Shown here in pieces: positions 13,171 through 25,300 of a stretch of 64,000 nt of DNA. Position numbers and translations under genes: made by a program. The notes under the pieces were generated by a model. It worked only from the letters and a program-made list of their open reading frames with translations, ran no database searches and was not told where the DNA came from. The stretch is from Hypholoma sublateritium FD-334 SS-4 (Eukaryota; Basidiomycota; Agaricomycetes; Agaricales; Strophariaceae). The stretch is taken from positions 188,262 to 252,261 of the forward strand of contig KN817524.1 in the NCBI GenBank assembly GCA_000827495.1, in the 5' to 3' direction. Numbering within the stretch: the first letter of the stretch is position 1; every line of letters begins with the position of its first letter.

Positions 13171-14118
13171 ATGGCATCTAGAATTGCGCGGGTTAATCTA
13201 GCAAATTTGAAACCTGCTCCAGGTTCTCAACATCTTGTGCGGCTGCTCCTCTTGCCTGACAGCTATTCCGAACTGACATCACACAACTTCCTTAGGAAAA
13301 GCGTGTTGGTCGTGGCCAAGGATCAGGCTACGGAGGGACTGCTGGAAGAGGTGCTAATGGGCAAAAATCACGTTCTGGGGCAGGTATACGGCCTGGGTTC
13401 GAAGGAGGACAGACACCCATCACAAAGTTGTTCCCAAAGCGTGGTTTTGTCAATCAGTAAGCCGTACCTGCTTGACCAGGTCCTTGATTGCTAAATGTAC
13501 AATGAAGCAATGAAAAAACATGGGCACCGGTCAACCTTGATAGGATCCAGTTTTGGATAGACCAAGGCCGACTGAAGTCATCACCCGACAGTCCCATCAC
13601 CGCGCGAGATTTGCTATTGAGTGGATGTGTTCATAATGTCCATGACGGCATTAAAATACTGGGAGACGTGCGTCATTCTACTTATATTTTAGAGGCAGAC
13701 ATGCTGCTTACCACATAACAGGGTGCGAACCATCTTACAACACCTGTTTATATTATTGCATCGCGAGCCAGTAAAAGTGCAATTGAAGCGGTGGAAAAGA
13801 CAGGCGGAAAACTTGTCTGCAAATATTACAACACTCTCGCTCTCGGAGACTGCGTAAAAGGACGCATAGACAGGCTGTCGGCTGCCCCCACCCGTCGTGA
13901 AGATATTGGTATGTGCTTAAAGTCCATCATTTACCAACGCGCCTTCATTTTTGCATCTCTCGTTAGTATGGTATGGAAAGTACAAAAATCGCGGATTCAT
14001 TTCTCCCTTGACCTTGAAGACATTGGAGGGTATGCCGTTCGTAGAAGAGCGATGGAAAGACCTAGCAAGTCAATTGGGTCGTTGGAAAAAACAGCAGATA
14101 ATTGTGAAGAGTGACTAA
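13171..14118 (+). CDS. MRPL10: Mitochondrial large-subunit ribosomal protein uL15m
   Basis: Part of the mitoribosome large subunit. The ATG at 13171 gives [21 protein letters not shown] short intron then leads to the uL15 signature [18 protein letters not shown] and the block [19 protein letters not shown]. Later exons give [13 protein letters not shown] near 13540 and, after an intron, a beta-rich block [21 protein letters not shown] near 13750-13805. The last exon starts near 13970 ([12 protein letters not shown]), and its C-terminal extension ends IIVKSD. A basic, hydroxylated N-terminus suits mitochondrial import. No earlier in-frame ATG was found; the next upstream candidate codon is GTG. 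The symbol follows the yeast uL15m name. The stop lies 9 bp from the PRP38 stop on the other strand, so the mRNAs must overlap tail to tail. Confidence 0.88.
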
Positions 14119-14127
14119 TAACTAAGA

Positions 14128-15156
14128 TCATATATCAATATTCATTTTGTCTTCTGCTTCGTCATGCTTGGGTGATGGGGAACGGGATGGGGATCTGGAC
14201 GGACTACGTGAAAGATACCTCGAACCCCTTTCGCTTGAGAGGGACCTTGGCGAACGAAGATTACTATGACTCCTACCATTACTCCCACCCTTACTCCTGC
14301 TCCTAGTTTTGCTTCTGCTTCTGCTCCTGTCCAGCTCCCTGCTTTGGCTCCTGCTGCGCTCTCTATCGCTTTCATGGTCACTTTCCCCTTCCATAGCAGC
14401 CAATAATCTACTTTTCCTGGGACCTATATCCCCATTTTCTTCCAGAACCGATCTTTTAGCAAGCCGTGGCATGATTATATCGCAAACCCTTTCTTCTGTC
14501 AGCAAACTGTAAACAAATTCGTCCATGAAAACCAGGGAATATCCAGCTTGAATTATGAAATTAACTCAAATGCTCAGAAAGGGTCGTAACCCCACTTACT
14601 CATATTCCTCAACCTAAGCTTTCGGTAGTCCTTGAGTAGAGGTTCCAGTAGTTCATACACGTCAACAGCTCGGAACGTCATCCGGATATACAATGCTGCA
14701 AGAGCACGTAGATATCTGGAGTAGAATGTCGGCGCCACGTTCCGCGTGGATGTATTCACAAAGACGTACTTGAATTCCTCTGCGCGGAGATATTCGACCA
14801 ATATCTCCTTCTCAGGTTGGATTTGTAGAAGTTTCAACAATAAGCATAGAAATTCCGTAGGTCTTTGGTTGCCATAAACTCCACCAATAAAGCGAACTTC
14901 AATGGCTTTGTCAATGAGAGATTCAGCTATGAACAGATATAAGTTTTCCCTTCCGCAGAAAGAAGTGAGAACAACCAACCCGTCAGAGCGAAACAGTGCT
15001 CCTTCCAGAAAGTAGATTCGTAGATTCGATTTCGAATGACTGTTTCGACTAAGAACTAAATAAATTAGAAAATGAAGTTCTATGTAGCAAGCCAAATCTC
15101 ACCTGGGGATTTTGGCCATGAATTGCTTGCGCGCCAACAACAGTAGTGTTGGCCAT
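14128..15156 (-). CDS. PRP38: Pre-mRNA splicing factor PRP38
   Basis: Component of the U4/U6.U5 tri-snRNP and precatalytic spliceosome B complex. The start at 15156 gives MANTTVVGAQAIHGQNPQ, typical of PRP38. After an intron the conserved helical domain continues: VRFIGGVYGNQRPTEFLCLL, YLRALAALYIRMTF, DVYELLEPLLKDYRKLR. A last exon begins at MDEFVYSLLTEERVCDIIMP (14526 downward), then MPRLAKRSVLEE and an Arg/Ser dipeptide-rich tail (about 14150-14370) as in metazoan and many fungal PRP38A proteins, ending DKMNIDI. The RS tail is presumed to be phosphorylated and to mediate protein contacts. It is convergent with uL15m at a 9-bp distance. Confidence 0.93.
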
Positions 15157-16367
15157 AACTGTCCAGAGATTACGCAGGTAGGAATTTGGTAGGAATGTGT
15201 ACTTAGAAAAGATTACAGCAACTTCGATGAATTGTTTGGTTCTGCTTTCAATTTCCTCCCGACTGGAAGTGCCTTGAACTCGACTTCAATGAACTTGAGG
15301 GAGGAAAAAATCCCTGTTGCCTACCACCCCGCGGTGCTCTCCGAAGCACACCAGTTTCATTCCTGCGAATCTACTACCGTGGATGTATCTCGGTTCGGGA
15401 TTGTATGTTAATGCCGAGGACCAACTAGTCGACCCGAGGCCAACCCGAGGTTGAAACCAGTTTGCGAGAAACATAAAGGCTCGAGTACTCTGACCGTGTC
15501 GGAACGAAAGACTGCTGTATATCTTGTTGGAGGTCTCGGTTCTGAAACTACTCTGCTTAACGGGCTATCTAGGACCACTAGGCTCTGAGTTAACAAGCTC
15601 AGCCTCCCGCGCCATATGCGAGGTTACAAGAATCTCGTTCAGACATGCGATTCATGCCACATACGCTGAAAAGGTGGATACACCACCCAATTGGAAATGT
15701 GAGTAGAGTATGTTAATCGGTTTTTAGAAACTGAGAGGTGAAAATAGGTTCTAGACAGTCTGCAAGCCGATGCACGCCTCCCAATCCTTGCAAAAATTCG
15801 AGGCACTTAAATCCACCCATCTCAGTCATGCCCTTATGCCTCTTCTCATTCTGCAGATAAACAATACTTGTGTGAGTCATTTGAATTTGAAAAATTCTCC
15901 TGGATCCCGCCGGAAGTGCTCTCACTTTTTGGAGTGATTAGTGGCCTGCTTCGTCACTTGTTTACTCCATCTTGAATATATCGATAATAAGGGACTCTTT
16001 GAGCCTTATCCTGCTCGGGCGGGAGTCGATATCTGAGCGATATATTCCGCCTCGATTTTCCAAGGGACTGGACGATGGCCAATACCTTGACTGTAGCATG
16101 TATGCTGGTGACGGCATTCGCTTTCTGTAAAATTATAACGGCAATGTCTCTAGTAAGAGTATATTAGAACAATAACCATGAATATACAAATGAGAACAGA
16201 CCAGAGCAAGACAGAGCAAGCGAAAACATGTATAGTGTGGATGTGTCAATTGAACCAGGCACTTATATATGCCAAAGGGCCTGACCTGATTTGTCCGCTT
16301 CTTCCCTAACCTTTTCTACCTTGCCGCCGTTTGACAAGGCTTCCACGAACCCTCATACCTCTAGAGG
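15157..16367. promoter_or_regulatory. Divergent intergenic region, PRP38 / Rco1-like gene
   Basis: About 1.2 kb, the longest gene-free stretch in the left half. A 54-codon minus-strand frame from an ATG near 15880 (MTHTSIVYLQNEKRHKGMTE) to a stop at 15713 has no recognisable domain and is not called as a gene. No tRNA arms, repeat or ribosomal RNA was seen. It presumably holds two promoters and 5' leaders. Confidence 0.4.
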
Positions 16368-19300
16368 ATGGCCACGACGGCGAGTATACCAGCGTACTTG
16401 CTGCCGGGTGTTCCAGTTCATCAGCCACCTCATCTTGACGGGGATGCTAGTCTGGCTACGGAAATTCTACCAGGCCCTCCCTCTTCAGCTTCTTTGCAAC
16501 AACATACCCTGAAGCGCGATCCTAGGAAACCCTCCTTAGCCTTCTCGTATCTTCCAACGTCTGATCCTGGATCTACATATTCTGGTCTTACGCATGGAAC
16601 TTTGATTGGGCAAGACCTTGAAGGACCTCGCTCCAAGCGATCAAGAGTTGACAAAGGGTACGCACTTTTTTTACCGAAATGTTATGCAGAACTGTTGCTC
16701 ATCTTGGATACATTGATTAATATACTGTCCTTCTCTACCCATGGACCGCTTTTCTTCGATGCGTCGTCGTCGTTATGCTCGCAGAACTGCGACTGGCCGT
16801 GCGCAACGAGCGTCAGCTCGCAATCAAAGTAGCAGCGGTGCTGCCACTTTGGCCCCGGAACCTCCATCACACCTAGAGTCGGGTTTGCATTCTCTATCTC
16901 AGCCGATGGCGTTCGATTCCGACTCGCCTACTATGGTTGTGGACAAGGAGCCCTCGCTTTCAAGGTCGAATTCATCCGTCAATCTCTTGGAACCGCCACC
17001 GCTACTCGCTGCTCCCGCGGGCAGACCGAAAAGAAAGGACAAAGGAAAGGGAAAGGAGGTAGATAGTCCCCCTCTTCGAGTCAAGGAGGAGCCTAAGGCT
17101 ATTTCCCTTAACAATTCACCTGAGCCACAGAACAATCTAGTGCGTCGGTCTGAAATTCTACCCCCTGCTCAACTCATTTTTTTCTCCAGCTCAATAACGA
17201 AGATCACTGCTCATCCTGTCGCTCATATGGTTCCTTGGTCTACTGCGATGGATGTCCTCGAGCATTCCACTTTTGGTGCCTAGACCCTCCTTTGGAGAGC
17301 GTTGATGATGATGGCGATGCTCGGTGGTTCTGTTCCACGTGTGTGGCTCGCAAGGTGATTACAAAACGTCGCCCTTACTTTAACGTCACCTTAATCTCAT
17401 AACGACTCGTAAACAACAGCATCCTCCTCGCAAACCTCCACCATCACTATTTTCTACTGCTATTCATCAATTACAAATATCGAACCCAGTGGAGTTTCAA
17501 CTACCCGAAGATATCCGAAGTCATTTTAAAGATGGTTAGTTATCTCGTTTTGCTTCCATGTCATTGATATGACTGCAGTTTTAGTTGCAACTGGGCCGAA
17601 AGGCAATTATCTTGATAGCTCTGGAATAAAACCACCGCGTTTAAAGTGACTTTATTCCACTCAGCGTACACCTTCGTCGCCATGGACTAACACTGTTGCT
17701 ATAGCCGACATGGTCAACTGGAGGACCGAGACCCACACCGACTTCGGGACAGAAATGGCGGACCTATTCTCTGCTTCCAGTGTGGCTTATCCGCTTTGCC
17801 CAGCAGTCTGTCTGCCTCTGTACCCGCTGCAAAACGTACTCGCAGGTCGACTTCAAAGGCAAGCACCCCTGACACATGGAAAAGTATCATATCCTGTGAT
17901 TACTGCAATCTTCACTGGCATATGGATTGTATCGACCCTCCTCTATTGACATTGCCCCCTTTCAACAAAAAATGGATGTGTCCCAATCATGCAGAAAGAG
18001 TGTTGGTATGTTGGATATCCATCAATCATTTCCGTCACGTTCTCACATTTTTGTCCCTGTGTCATGCAGGCACCTAAACGGCGTATTCCCAAGCAACATG
18101 CGACTCCTATTGAAATTCACAAACCGCGGCAGTATAATAACGGCAATATCGAAGTCATACATCCAGAATATTCGTCCACCGTGCCAAGTCGCAACATGCC
18201 GACGGATGAGGTACTTATCAACGGTCGTCGGTATAGAGTTCCGGAACGCGTAATTGTTCTCGATTTCTGGAACAAGCTCAATAAATGGGACGAACATATA
18301 AATAAGTGGGTTATCTCAGCTGCGATCGCGTGTACATACTTACTTCAAACAGAGACTCGGACATAGCTTCTGGGATGTCTTCTCCGCTAACTTCGCTAAG
18401 CTCTTTGGATGACTCCGACGAACCATTGTCACCGATCGGGAATCCAAACGGAGGCCTTGATGAACTATCTGCCGCACAAGTGAATTTATCGTTGAAACTT
18501 ATCCGGCTGCTTCTGATAGCCTGTTCCAGTTATTATGGGGGTTCGCCACCTCGCGAAAACCTGAAGCCTCCCACGCCCGTGGCAGGAAGACGCATGATCG
18601 CGGCGTTCAGACGGAATATGAATTGCCCAAACCTCCTGTAAAGAACAAAGTTGGACGGCCGAGAAAGGTAAAGTAGGACTCACACCTGTTCTGATGAAAC
18701 TTACAAGATCTCGTATAGTATCCACTCCCAGAGCCTAAGGCTAATGGGATTCATGTCGTCAATCGTTTGAGCGAATCCACAAATGCATCCTCAAATGTCA
18801 CTGTATCTGCCGTGAGACGTAGGCGGATGTCTCAACAGGTAGCCCCTGAACCAAGCACACGTCAGCTACGGTCTCGGAGCAAGAATCATGTAAATGATAC
18901 ACCTATCATAAGCGTATCCTCTCGAGTAGCGTAAATTATCTGATGTTTTAAACGGAAACTAACTACAATGATCAGAGTTCCCTAAAACAAGGCGAAGAAA
19001 ATCTGGTTTCATCCGGTGGCCCAAACCCACCCATAGATAATCAAAATAAAACAAAAATGGTCAACGTCAAGGTGAGCCGCACTCTTTCTTGTTTTTTTAT
19101 TTTTATTTCTTTTTTTTAATTAATACCCTCACCACACCAGATGGAAGAACCAGATGCTCCACTCTTGACTGCCGAGAATTCTATCGCATCTTCAAGTACA
19201 CTTTCCAAAGTAATTATTTGTCGTTTTTGATCTTTTATTTATTCCCTTCACTAATTTTTGCAATTAATTATTAAACAGACGTCTCGCGCAGCACGTACAC

Positions 19301-19710
19301 CTCGACAGGCAAAGCAGAAAGAGATTACGGTCGATGGATCAATCAAAGAAAAGCGCGGAAGAAAACGGAAAACGAGAGAGGATGAACTGCCATCTGCTGA
19401 TGCGGAAAATGGATTTGCGAATAATGACCATCGCGACAGTATCAAAAACATCCGGGAAGAAAAGATTGACAAGGCTGAAAAACAGGACAAAGAGACCAGG
19501 AAATTCAAACGCACTCCAGCCCGTCATGGCCAAATACATCTAGGCACCCAGGAAACACCACCAACTTCTTCATCTGTCCCTTTTCAGTCACCTTCTTTGT
19601 CGATTACACCATCCCTCAAAATCCGTCTTCCTCGGTTAAGCAATCTCAACACAAATAATAGTTCACTCGCATTGTCTACATCGCACTTAGACACCCCAAC
19701 GCGGCGCTAA
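16368..19710 (+). CDS. Rco1-like double PHD-finger chromatin protein
   Basis: The ATG at 16368 (AGAGGATGG) gives MATTASIPAYLLPGVPVHQP, then a Ser/Pro-rich basic region with KRSRVDKG and RPKRKDKGKGKE nuclear signals. PHD finger 1 spans an intron: HCSSCRSYGSLVYCDGC, FHFWCLDPPLE, ARWFCSTCVARK (about 17205-17355). PHD finger 2: CFQCG, ISCDYCNLHWHMDCIDPPLL, KKWMCPNHAER (about 17780-18000). A conserved segment follows with EIHKPRQYNNGNIEVIHPEYS and VLDFWNKLNKWDEHIN. The tail is long, low-complexity and basic, ending HLDTPTRR. Two PHD fingers with this middle segment match Rco1 of the Rpd3S histone deacetylase complex, which suppresses cryptic transcription behind Pol II. This is inferred from layout; other paired-PHD families such as PHF12 are relatives. 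GAR1 follows on the same strand 295 bp downstream. Confidence 0.78.
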
Positions 19711-20005
19711 AATTTCCTCGTTGTCAATACATTGTACCTAACTATATGATTTATTACATTAAAATAATCCAACCCTTTCAAGTTCATTCAGTTCAGTCCA
19801 TTTCCGCCAAATTTCCACCTTCGAAAAGTCCATTCGAAAATCCAGGTAGGAGTGGTTACGTAATTATTGATACCATGTTTCGGGCCGTCAGCTGGTGGAC
19901 CGAACATCTTTTTCGGACAACGTCCCCAGACTGTATAATTAACGTCCAGTGGACGACCGACTTTCCTCACCTCAGAAACCCACTGTACCGACTTGACTTG
20001 TTGAA
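19711..20005. promoter_or_regulatory. Intergenic region, Rco1-like / GAR1
   Basis: 295 bp between two plus-strand genes, holding the 3' UTR of the first and the promoter of GAR1. No separate feature was seen. Confidence 0.35.
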
Positions 20006-20872
20006 ATGAGCCGCGGTGGCAGAGGATTTGGTAGTCGCGGAGGAGGAGGAGGTAAGCTTGTCTGTAGAAAATTGCACACACACCTAATTTTGCAAAACAG
20101 TCCCTCGCGGAGGCGGACGAGGAGGGTATCAGCAACGCGACTTCGGTCCTCCCGACCAGGTCCTGGGTATGCTCTTGATGCCCTGGGAGATGCAAAGTAT
20201 CTAATTAAGTTTTGCAGAATTGGGTACTTTTGTCCACGCTGTCGAGGATGAGATGCTTTGCTCGTCCCTAATGCCAGACAAGGTCCCATATTTCAATGCT
20301 CCAATATATCTGCAAAACAAGTCGCAAATTGGCAAGGTAGATGAAATCTTGGGTCCTATCAACGAAGTCTTTTTCTCTATCAAAATGGGGGAAGGAATGG
20401 TGGCCAGCAGCTTTAAAAAGGGCGACAAAGTCTACATCGGCGGCGACAAACTTCTACCCATTGACCGTTTTTTGCCAAAACCAAAGGTGGCAGGAGGTAT
20501 TTAACGTTTGACTTCTCACTTGCCATGCATTGTCTGACTATTACTTATCAAAGGTGTTGCAAGTGAGAACCGGTTAAGCTTTCAATGTCATCCATGTCTA
20601 ACGTTGCAATTTTCTTAGAACGTGGTCGTGGTGGTCGCGGCGGTCCTCCAAGTCGTGGCGGTGGTCGTGGTGCCCCTGGAGGGCGCGGTTTCTCAAGAGG
20701 AGGCGCCAGAGGTGGATTCGGAGCTTCAAGGGGAGGCTTTGCCGGGAGTCGAGGCGGTGGAGGTGGATTCCGAGGTGGCAGTGGAGGCTTCCGAGGAGGC
20801 GATCGCGGCGGCCGTGGTGGTAGTTTTGGCGGACGAGGTGGAGGACGAGGTGGAGGCTTCCGAGGATCCTAA
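20006..20872 (+). CDS. GAR1: H/ACA snoRNP subunit GAR1
   Basis: Component of the pseudouridylating H/ACA ribonucleoprotein in the nucleolus, also bound to telomerase RNA in many eukaryotes. The ATG at 20006 gives [16 protein letters not shown], an N-terminal GAR (Gly/Arg-rich) domain continued across an intron. The conserved core is [36 protein letters not shown] and [20 protein letters not shown] (about 20220-20450), followed by [13 protein letters not shown] long second GAR domain of GGRGG/GGFRG repeats ends GGGFRGS (20620-20872). Length and order are normal for the family. At least three introns split the gene. RGG boxes are usual methylation targets. Its stop faces the kinetochore gene's stop 230 bp away. 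Confidence 0.96.
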
Positions 20873-21102
20873 ACTGCGTTGTAAAATAGAGCCCGTGCGC
20901 ACTCCAGTTCCTGCTTATTTTCGCCCACCACAGAAAGACAGTTGATTCAACGCCGTCGCGGAAGGAACCTCTGCATATACATATAACACTTCGACATCGT
21001 TTCGAGGCACGTAACAATTTACGATATATAGTATACAGGGGATTTGCAGCGCAAAAAGAGCTGTGGTAATCAATAATATATGTAATGTATGTGTATCTGG
21101 TT

Positions 21103-21991
21103 TCATGGTTTTAGTGACTTAACATCGGCGGCGATATCTTTCACTCTATCTCCACGTTCCTGTTGTCGAGAAACCGTCTACAAGGCATCAGCTTGGAGAA
21201 CGAGTGAGAAAATGGCACTCACCTGGCTCAGTTCGTGCGCCAGTGCAGAGGTGCTCTGAAGAGCATCTTCAATTCTTTGATGAAATATTTCTAGAGGACA
21301 CACTTCTATGAGACACCATCCATCATCTATTGGTTAAACTGACCGCCGGTATCTGATGATGGTTGTTCGTCTGCTTCGTCCATGGAAGGCGGCAGAGAAA
21401 TAGGGTCAAGTTCTCCGTGTTGTACAAGAAGAACGGAGAGCGTGGATTCAATCTCCATTGGAATGGTCCTTCTTGTCTCTGCGATGCGTTTATGCCACTG
21501 GAGGCGGGTATCAGCCAACGACCAAATACGCCTGTCCAGAGTTTCATCAAATAATTCCATCTCTACTTTTTGCATGAGCTTAAGTAGGCGCGTTTTGAAA
21601 TAGGAAATCACCTCGTCCATTTTCATCCAGAGATTCAAAACTATGCCCGTTGACCCGAAGGTTAGGCTGTGCAAGGATGAAAGTCTTTTCAACAAACTAA
21701 AAGAAGAATGGTGTTAGTCGTTCTCGCTCAAAGGATGCCAGTACAAACCTGTTGAAGGTGGGCCTTAATGGCTTCCTTTTCCGCTGTCATTCCTCGCAAC
21801 ATCACTTGTTCTTCAAGCTTGGACAATGCTGCTTTCTCATAGTTGCCACGAACCTGTTTCCAGTCCTGCACTGAGTCCACAGATACCCTTGGTATATCTT
21901 CTCGATTCTCCATCAGACGAGGATAGGAAAGCCTATTGGTCGAGCAGTAAGTTACAGCATAGAGTCGCGTCTTGGTCGCGTCTACGAGCAT
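21103..21991 (-). CDS. Mis14/NSL1-like kinetochore (MIND/Mis12 complex) subunit
   Basis: The ATG at 21991 gives MLVDATKTRLYAVTYCSTNR, then DWKQVRGNYEKAALSKLEEQV. After introns come FILAQPNLRVNGHSFESLDENG and a helical segment ELFDETLDRRIWSLADTRLQ with WHKRIAETRRTIPMEIESTL. The acidic block DPISLPPSMDEADEQ follows, then a last exon with KDIAADVKSLKP and a stop at 21103-21105. The order of a short N-terminal part, a heptad-rich middle and a phrase of the type R+xP..IE.. resembles fungal Mis14/NSL1, part of the Mis12/MIND complex that links inner centromere proteins to Ndc80. The call rests on recognised pattern, not on a catalytic motif. Another coiled-coil kinetochore protein is possible. Divergent from ATG2, 346 bp between start codons. 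Confidence 0.62.
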
Positions 21992-22337
21992 TGTGTTGAA
22001 TCGGCAGTCACATGACTTTTATTGACGCGGCGTGTCATTATGACCTCACGTCGTCGTGACTTGCGGTGAAATAGGCTTGCTCGCAGCAGCTTGGGCCAAC
22101 GGCGAAACTCCTGGCTGGACGATCTTGGATCCAGACATCGTCACAGACCTTGTTATCTAGCACCCTAACCTCATCTCTTCCTGCGAATAGTCTTTTGCAT
22201 ACTAGTAGTATCCGAAACGGAATGCTACCAACCGTAACCTTGCCATAATCGAACTTCCGTTGACAATTACTCCAGCGGCTCTTTGCGGTGCTTCAGTTTC
22301 AAAACATCTACCCCAGTCCAACCTTTTCTCGGCGTAT
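21992..22337. promoter_or_regulatory. Divergent promoter, Mis14-like / ATG2
   Basis: 346 bp between two start codons. A short inverted repeat, TCACG-TCGT-CGTGA, lies at 22046-22059 and includes ACGT cores of the CRE/ATF kind. No other feature was seen. Confidence 0.35.
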
Positions 22338-25300
22338 ATGTCGTGGTACTCGTCTTGGATTCCAGGTCTCCCAAATTTCAACTTCGCTATTCCAGCCGGA
22401 ATACAGGGTCGCTTCATCTCCTTCATTCTGAAGAAGTCTCTTGGCCACCTTCTTAAACCAGGACAGCTCGATTATCGACAAATTGACTCCCAGATCGGCT
22501 CAGGGTATGTGCAAGTAAATGATCTTGAGTTGAATTCAGAGGTGCGGTTCTGTATCTAATATTTTTTACCAAGCTTCTTACCCTGCAGCAGACGATCAAT
22601 GAATACCTCCGTGGAACGCCATTAACACTACAAGATGGAACAATATCATCTGTTAAGGCCCGAATTCCATGGCCCAACCCTTTGGCATCGACTCTTGGTT
22701 TCTCTCTGAAATCTCTACATCTCAACTTTCTTGTCGCCCCTGAACCCGAAGACGACCATGGAGGAGAGCCAGATTTGGCAGATTCCGTAGCGTCTTTGGC
22801 AGAGTCGTTTATGCACGAACAGTTGTCTTCAAGAGATGATGCAAATCTTTGGCAATCATTTCATCAAGAATTGGCAGTCGATGAAAGCAATTCCCTCCCG
22901 GGAGGATTGGACGCCTTTTCAACGCCGATAAACCCCGAGGCTTTACAGTTCGACATGGAACCAGCTGGTGTATCTGTCTTTTCTGGCCTCATTGAGCGTT
23001 TGCTTGCACGATTTGAATTTGATGCACAAGATATCAAAATTACTTTGATTCATCCGGGAAACATAAGTCTGACAGTATCGCTTCAAGATATTCAGTATCT
23101 CACTAATGCTCGAAACGGGCCGGATAGCTCCTCCTTGAACCCTGCAACACAAGGGGAAAATCGAACTTTAACCGTTGACGGGATATCACTGTTGTCGCGC
23201 AATCTTTCATCTCAGCTAAACCCATTGTTTTTCTCGGGCAGTGCCAATTCGGCGCTCAGCTGCTCTAGCACAGAGACATCTCGACCTCTGTCGCGTACGT
23301 CTTCTAGCTCATCCATGGACGAAGAGGCTCGCTTTGCCATGACACGGTCATTGGCAGTGCTACCTCCGAGAACAACATCACCCTCTAGCTCGGTTTCAAG
23401 TAGCATGTACGAGAGCGCAATATCCACTACATCTTCTACTCTGCCTATGTCCAACAACAATCCGAACATTCCCGGGAATTCCACCAGCGAGGGAGGGTCC
23501 AAAGGCGTCTCAGAACTTCCTGAGGACACCATCATATCATTTGGGTCCCAATCACTCGTATTCCAGATTAGAACACATTCCTCCACGTTGCCAATACCTG
23601 ATGATGATCCTTTTGCTTCTTCCGCCAATTCGACCTCTTCGGGTGACAAGATAAGTATTAGGGCATCGGCTGGAATTATAGCATGTGCTATAAAGCCGTG
23701 GCACATACAGGGCCTTGCACAGTTAGTGCGCGAAGTACTCACAGCAGGAGAACCATCTATAACTCCACCGACCAGGAAGCCTGCCTTGAGAGCCGTTCCT
23801 CCGATAAACGCCAACGCAGAAATTCGTGCAGTAGTTGTCCTTTTAGTGTCTCCTTTGACGATCGGCAACACTCTCGAGCAAGCAATGATGGCCGATTTTT
23901 TCAACCACCCCCTCGTTCCTCCGCAGCTGGACAATGGCTATACGCGCATATACTTAGACTCGCTATCTTCGTCACTATTACTTGTTCACGAATCACTTCA
24001 TGATGATACGGGGAGTAGTGGACCTTCACTGAGTGAGGTTGAATTCGGTATTGCTGATATATCCATATTCTTTTTCAGCAAAATCCCTGTTGGCCAACCC
24101 TCAGCTTCTTTGACAGTGTTCCCTCTTTTAATAACGGATCCGCACCTCCCTGCACAATATTCAGTACTGATACATGCTCCAAATACCCTGCCATATTCCC
24201 CGCTACCTACCTTTCCCGTCATTGACTGGGTACAAGAAGCTTCCGAAGGCTATGGAGCGCGATTATCACAATGGCGTTGTCAAGCACCAAAAGGCAATGT
24301 CCCCAATCAATTCAAGCCACCTTTCCCTACCGAGGCGCACAAGTTCGTTCCGATGGCCTCGTCGAAGACTGCCTTGCGAATTGGGAGAAAGCAATCTTCA
24401 ACTATAACAGACGGATTTATCGAGGGCAATGACGACCTGGACATTGAAATTGCGCCGCTTCATATACGGCTTGATCTAGGATATATGCTGCAGCCTAGAG
24501 GCCCTCTCGCTTTCTACGAAGATCTCTGTCTGATTGAGAAGCCGATTGACGATGTAACCTCAATTTCACCGGAGAAAACGATAGATAAGGCGGTAGCTGG
24601 CCCATCTGATAAAACGAAAGCAGGAAGAGAAGAGAGCCGCTCCCTCAAAAAATTCCCTCCGCATCCCCGATCGAACGTCAAATTTTCTTTTATCAGATTA
24701 TCCGTTCGGTGCCCACCCCCGACCCATATCAGTAACCGTTCAGGGACTCTCATACTCGACTTTCGTGATACTAATTTAGCCATGCGTGCGAGGGTACCTT
24801 CACCGACAACGAGATTTGCGTCGCTACAACCCGAATCAGATGCATCACAAGGAACAGTTTTATTTGATATCACATTCAATAGGATTATCTTAGCGTATTC
24901 CCTCGTTGGTTCGCCTACAGCAGCATCTATTCTGTCTATAGGACCACTGGCAGAAGACAATCATACGCAATTCATGGACACCGAAGCACCGCCTTCGAAG
25001 CCCCAGATTCGCATTATGAAACCAAATCTCGGCATATCAAAGATGGCGCCCGGTCTGGCCTTGAGTATCGATTTACCTTTCATGCAAGGCAGTCTTGACA
25101 AAATTTATTTCGACGCATTGCAGTTTTGGGCAGATGATGTATCTCAACTTCTGGAACGTATATCAGGTTGTGAAGCAGACACAGAACTGAACGACAGCAG
25201 AAACCCAAGCATGATTGGCAGCCGCTTCTTGGCAAAGTCAAGGAATAGCAGTGCTCTAGGTGGCGGTGGTAGTCCAAACGAAGCCGCAGAAATAGTGATT

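Noticed and set aside
14150..14512. Plus-strand Leu/Ser-rich open frames opposite PRP38
   Set aside because: They are the antisense of the Arg/Ser repeat tail of PRP38.
15713..15925. Minus-strand open frame upstream of PRP38 as a small gene
   Set aside because: The full frame opens with a non-ATG codon; the ATG version is 54 residues with no domain or convincing splice partner.
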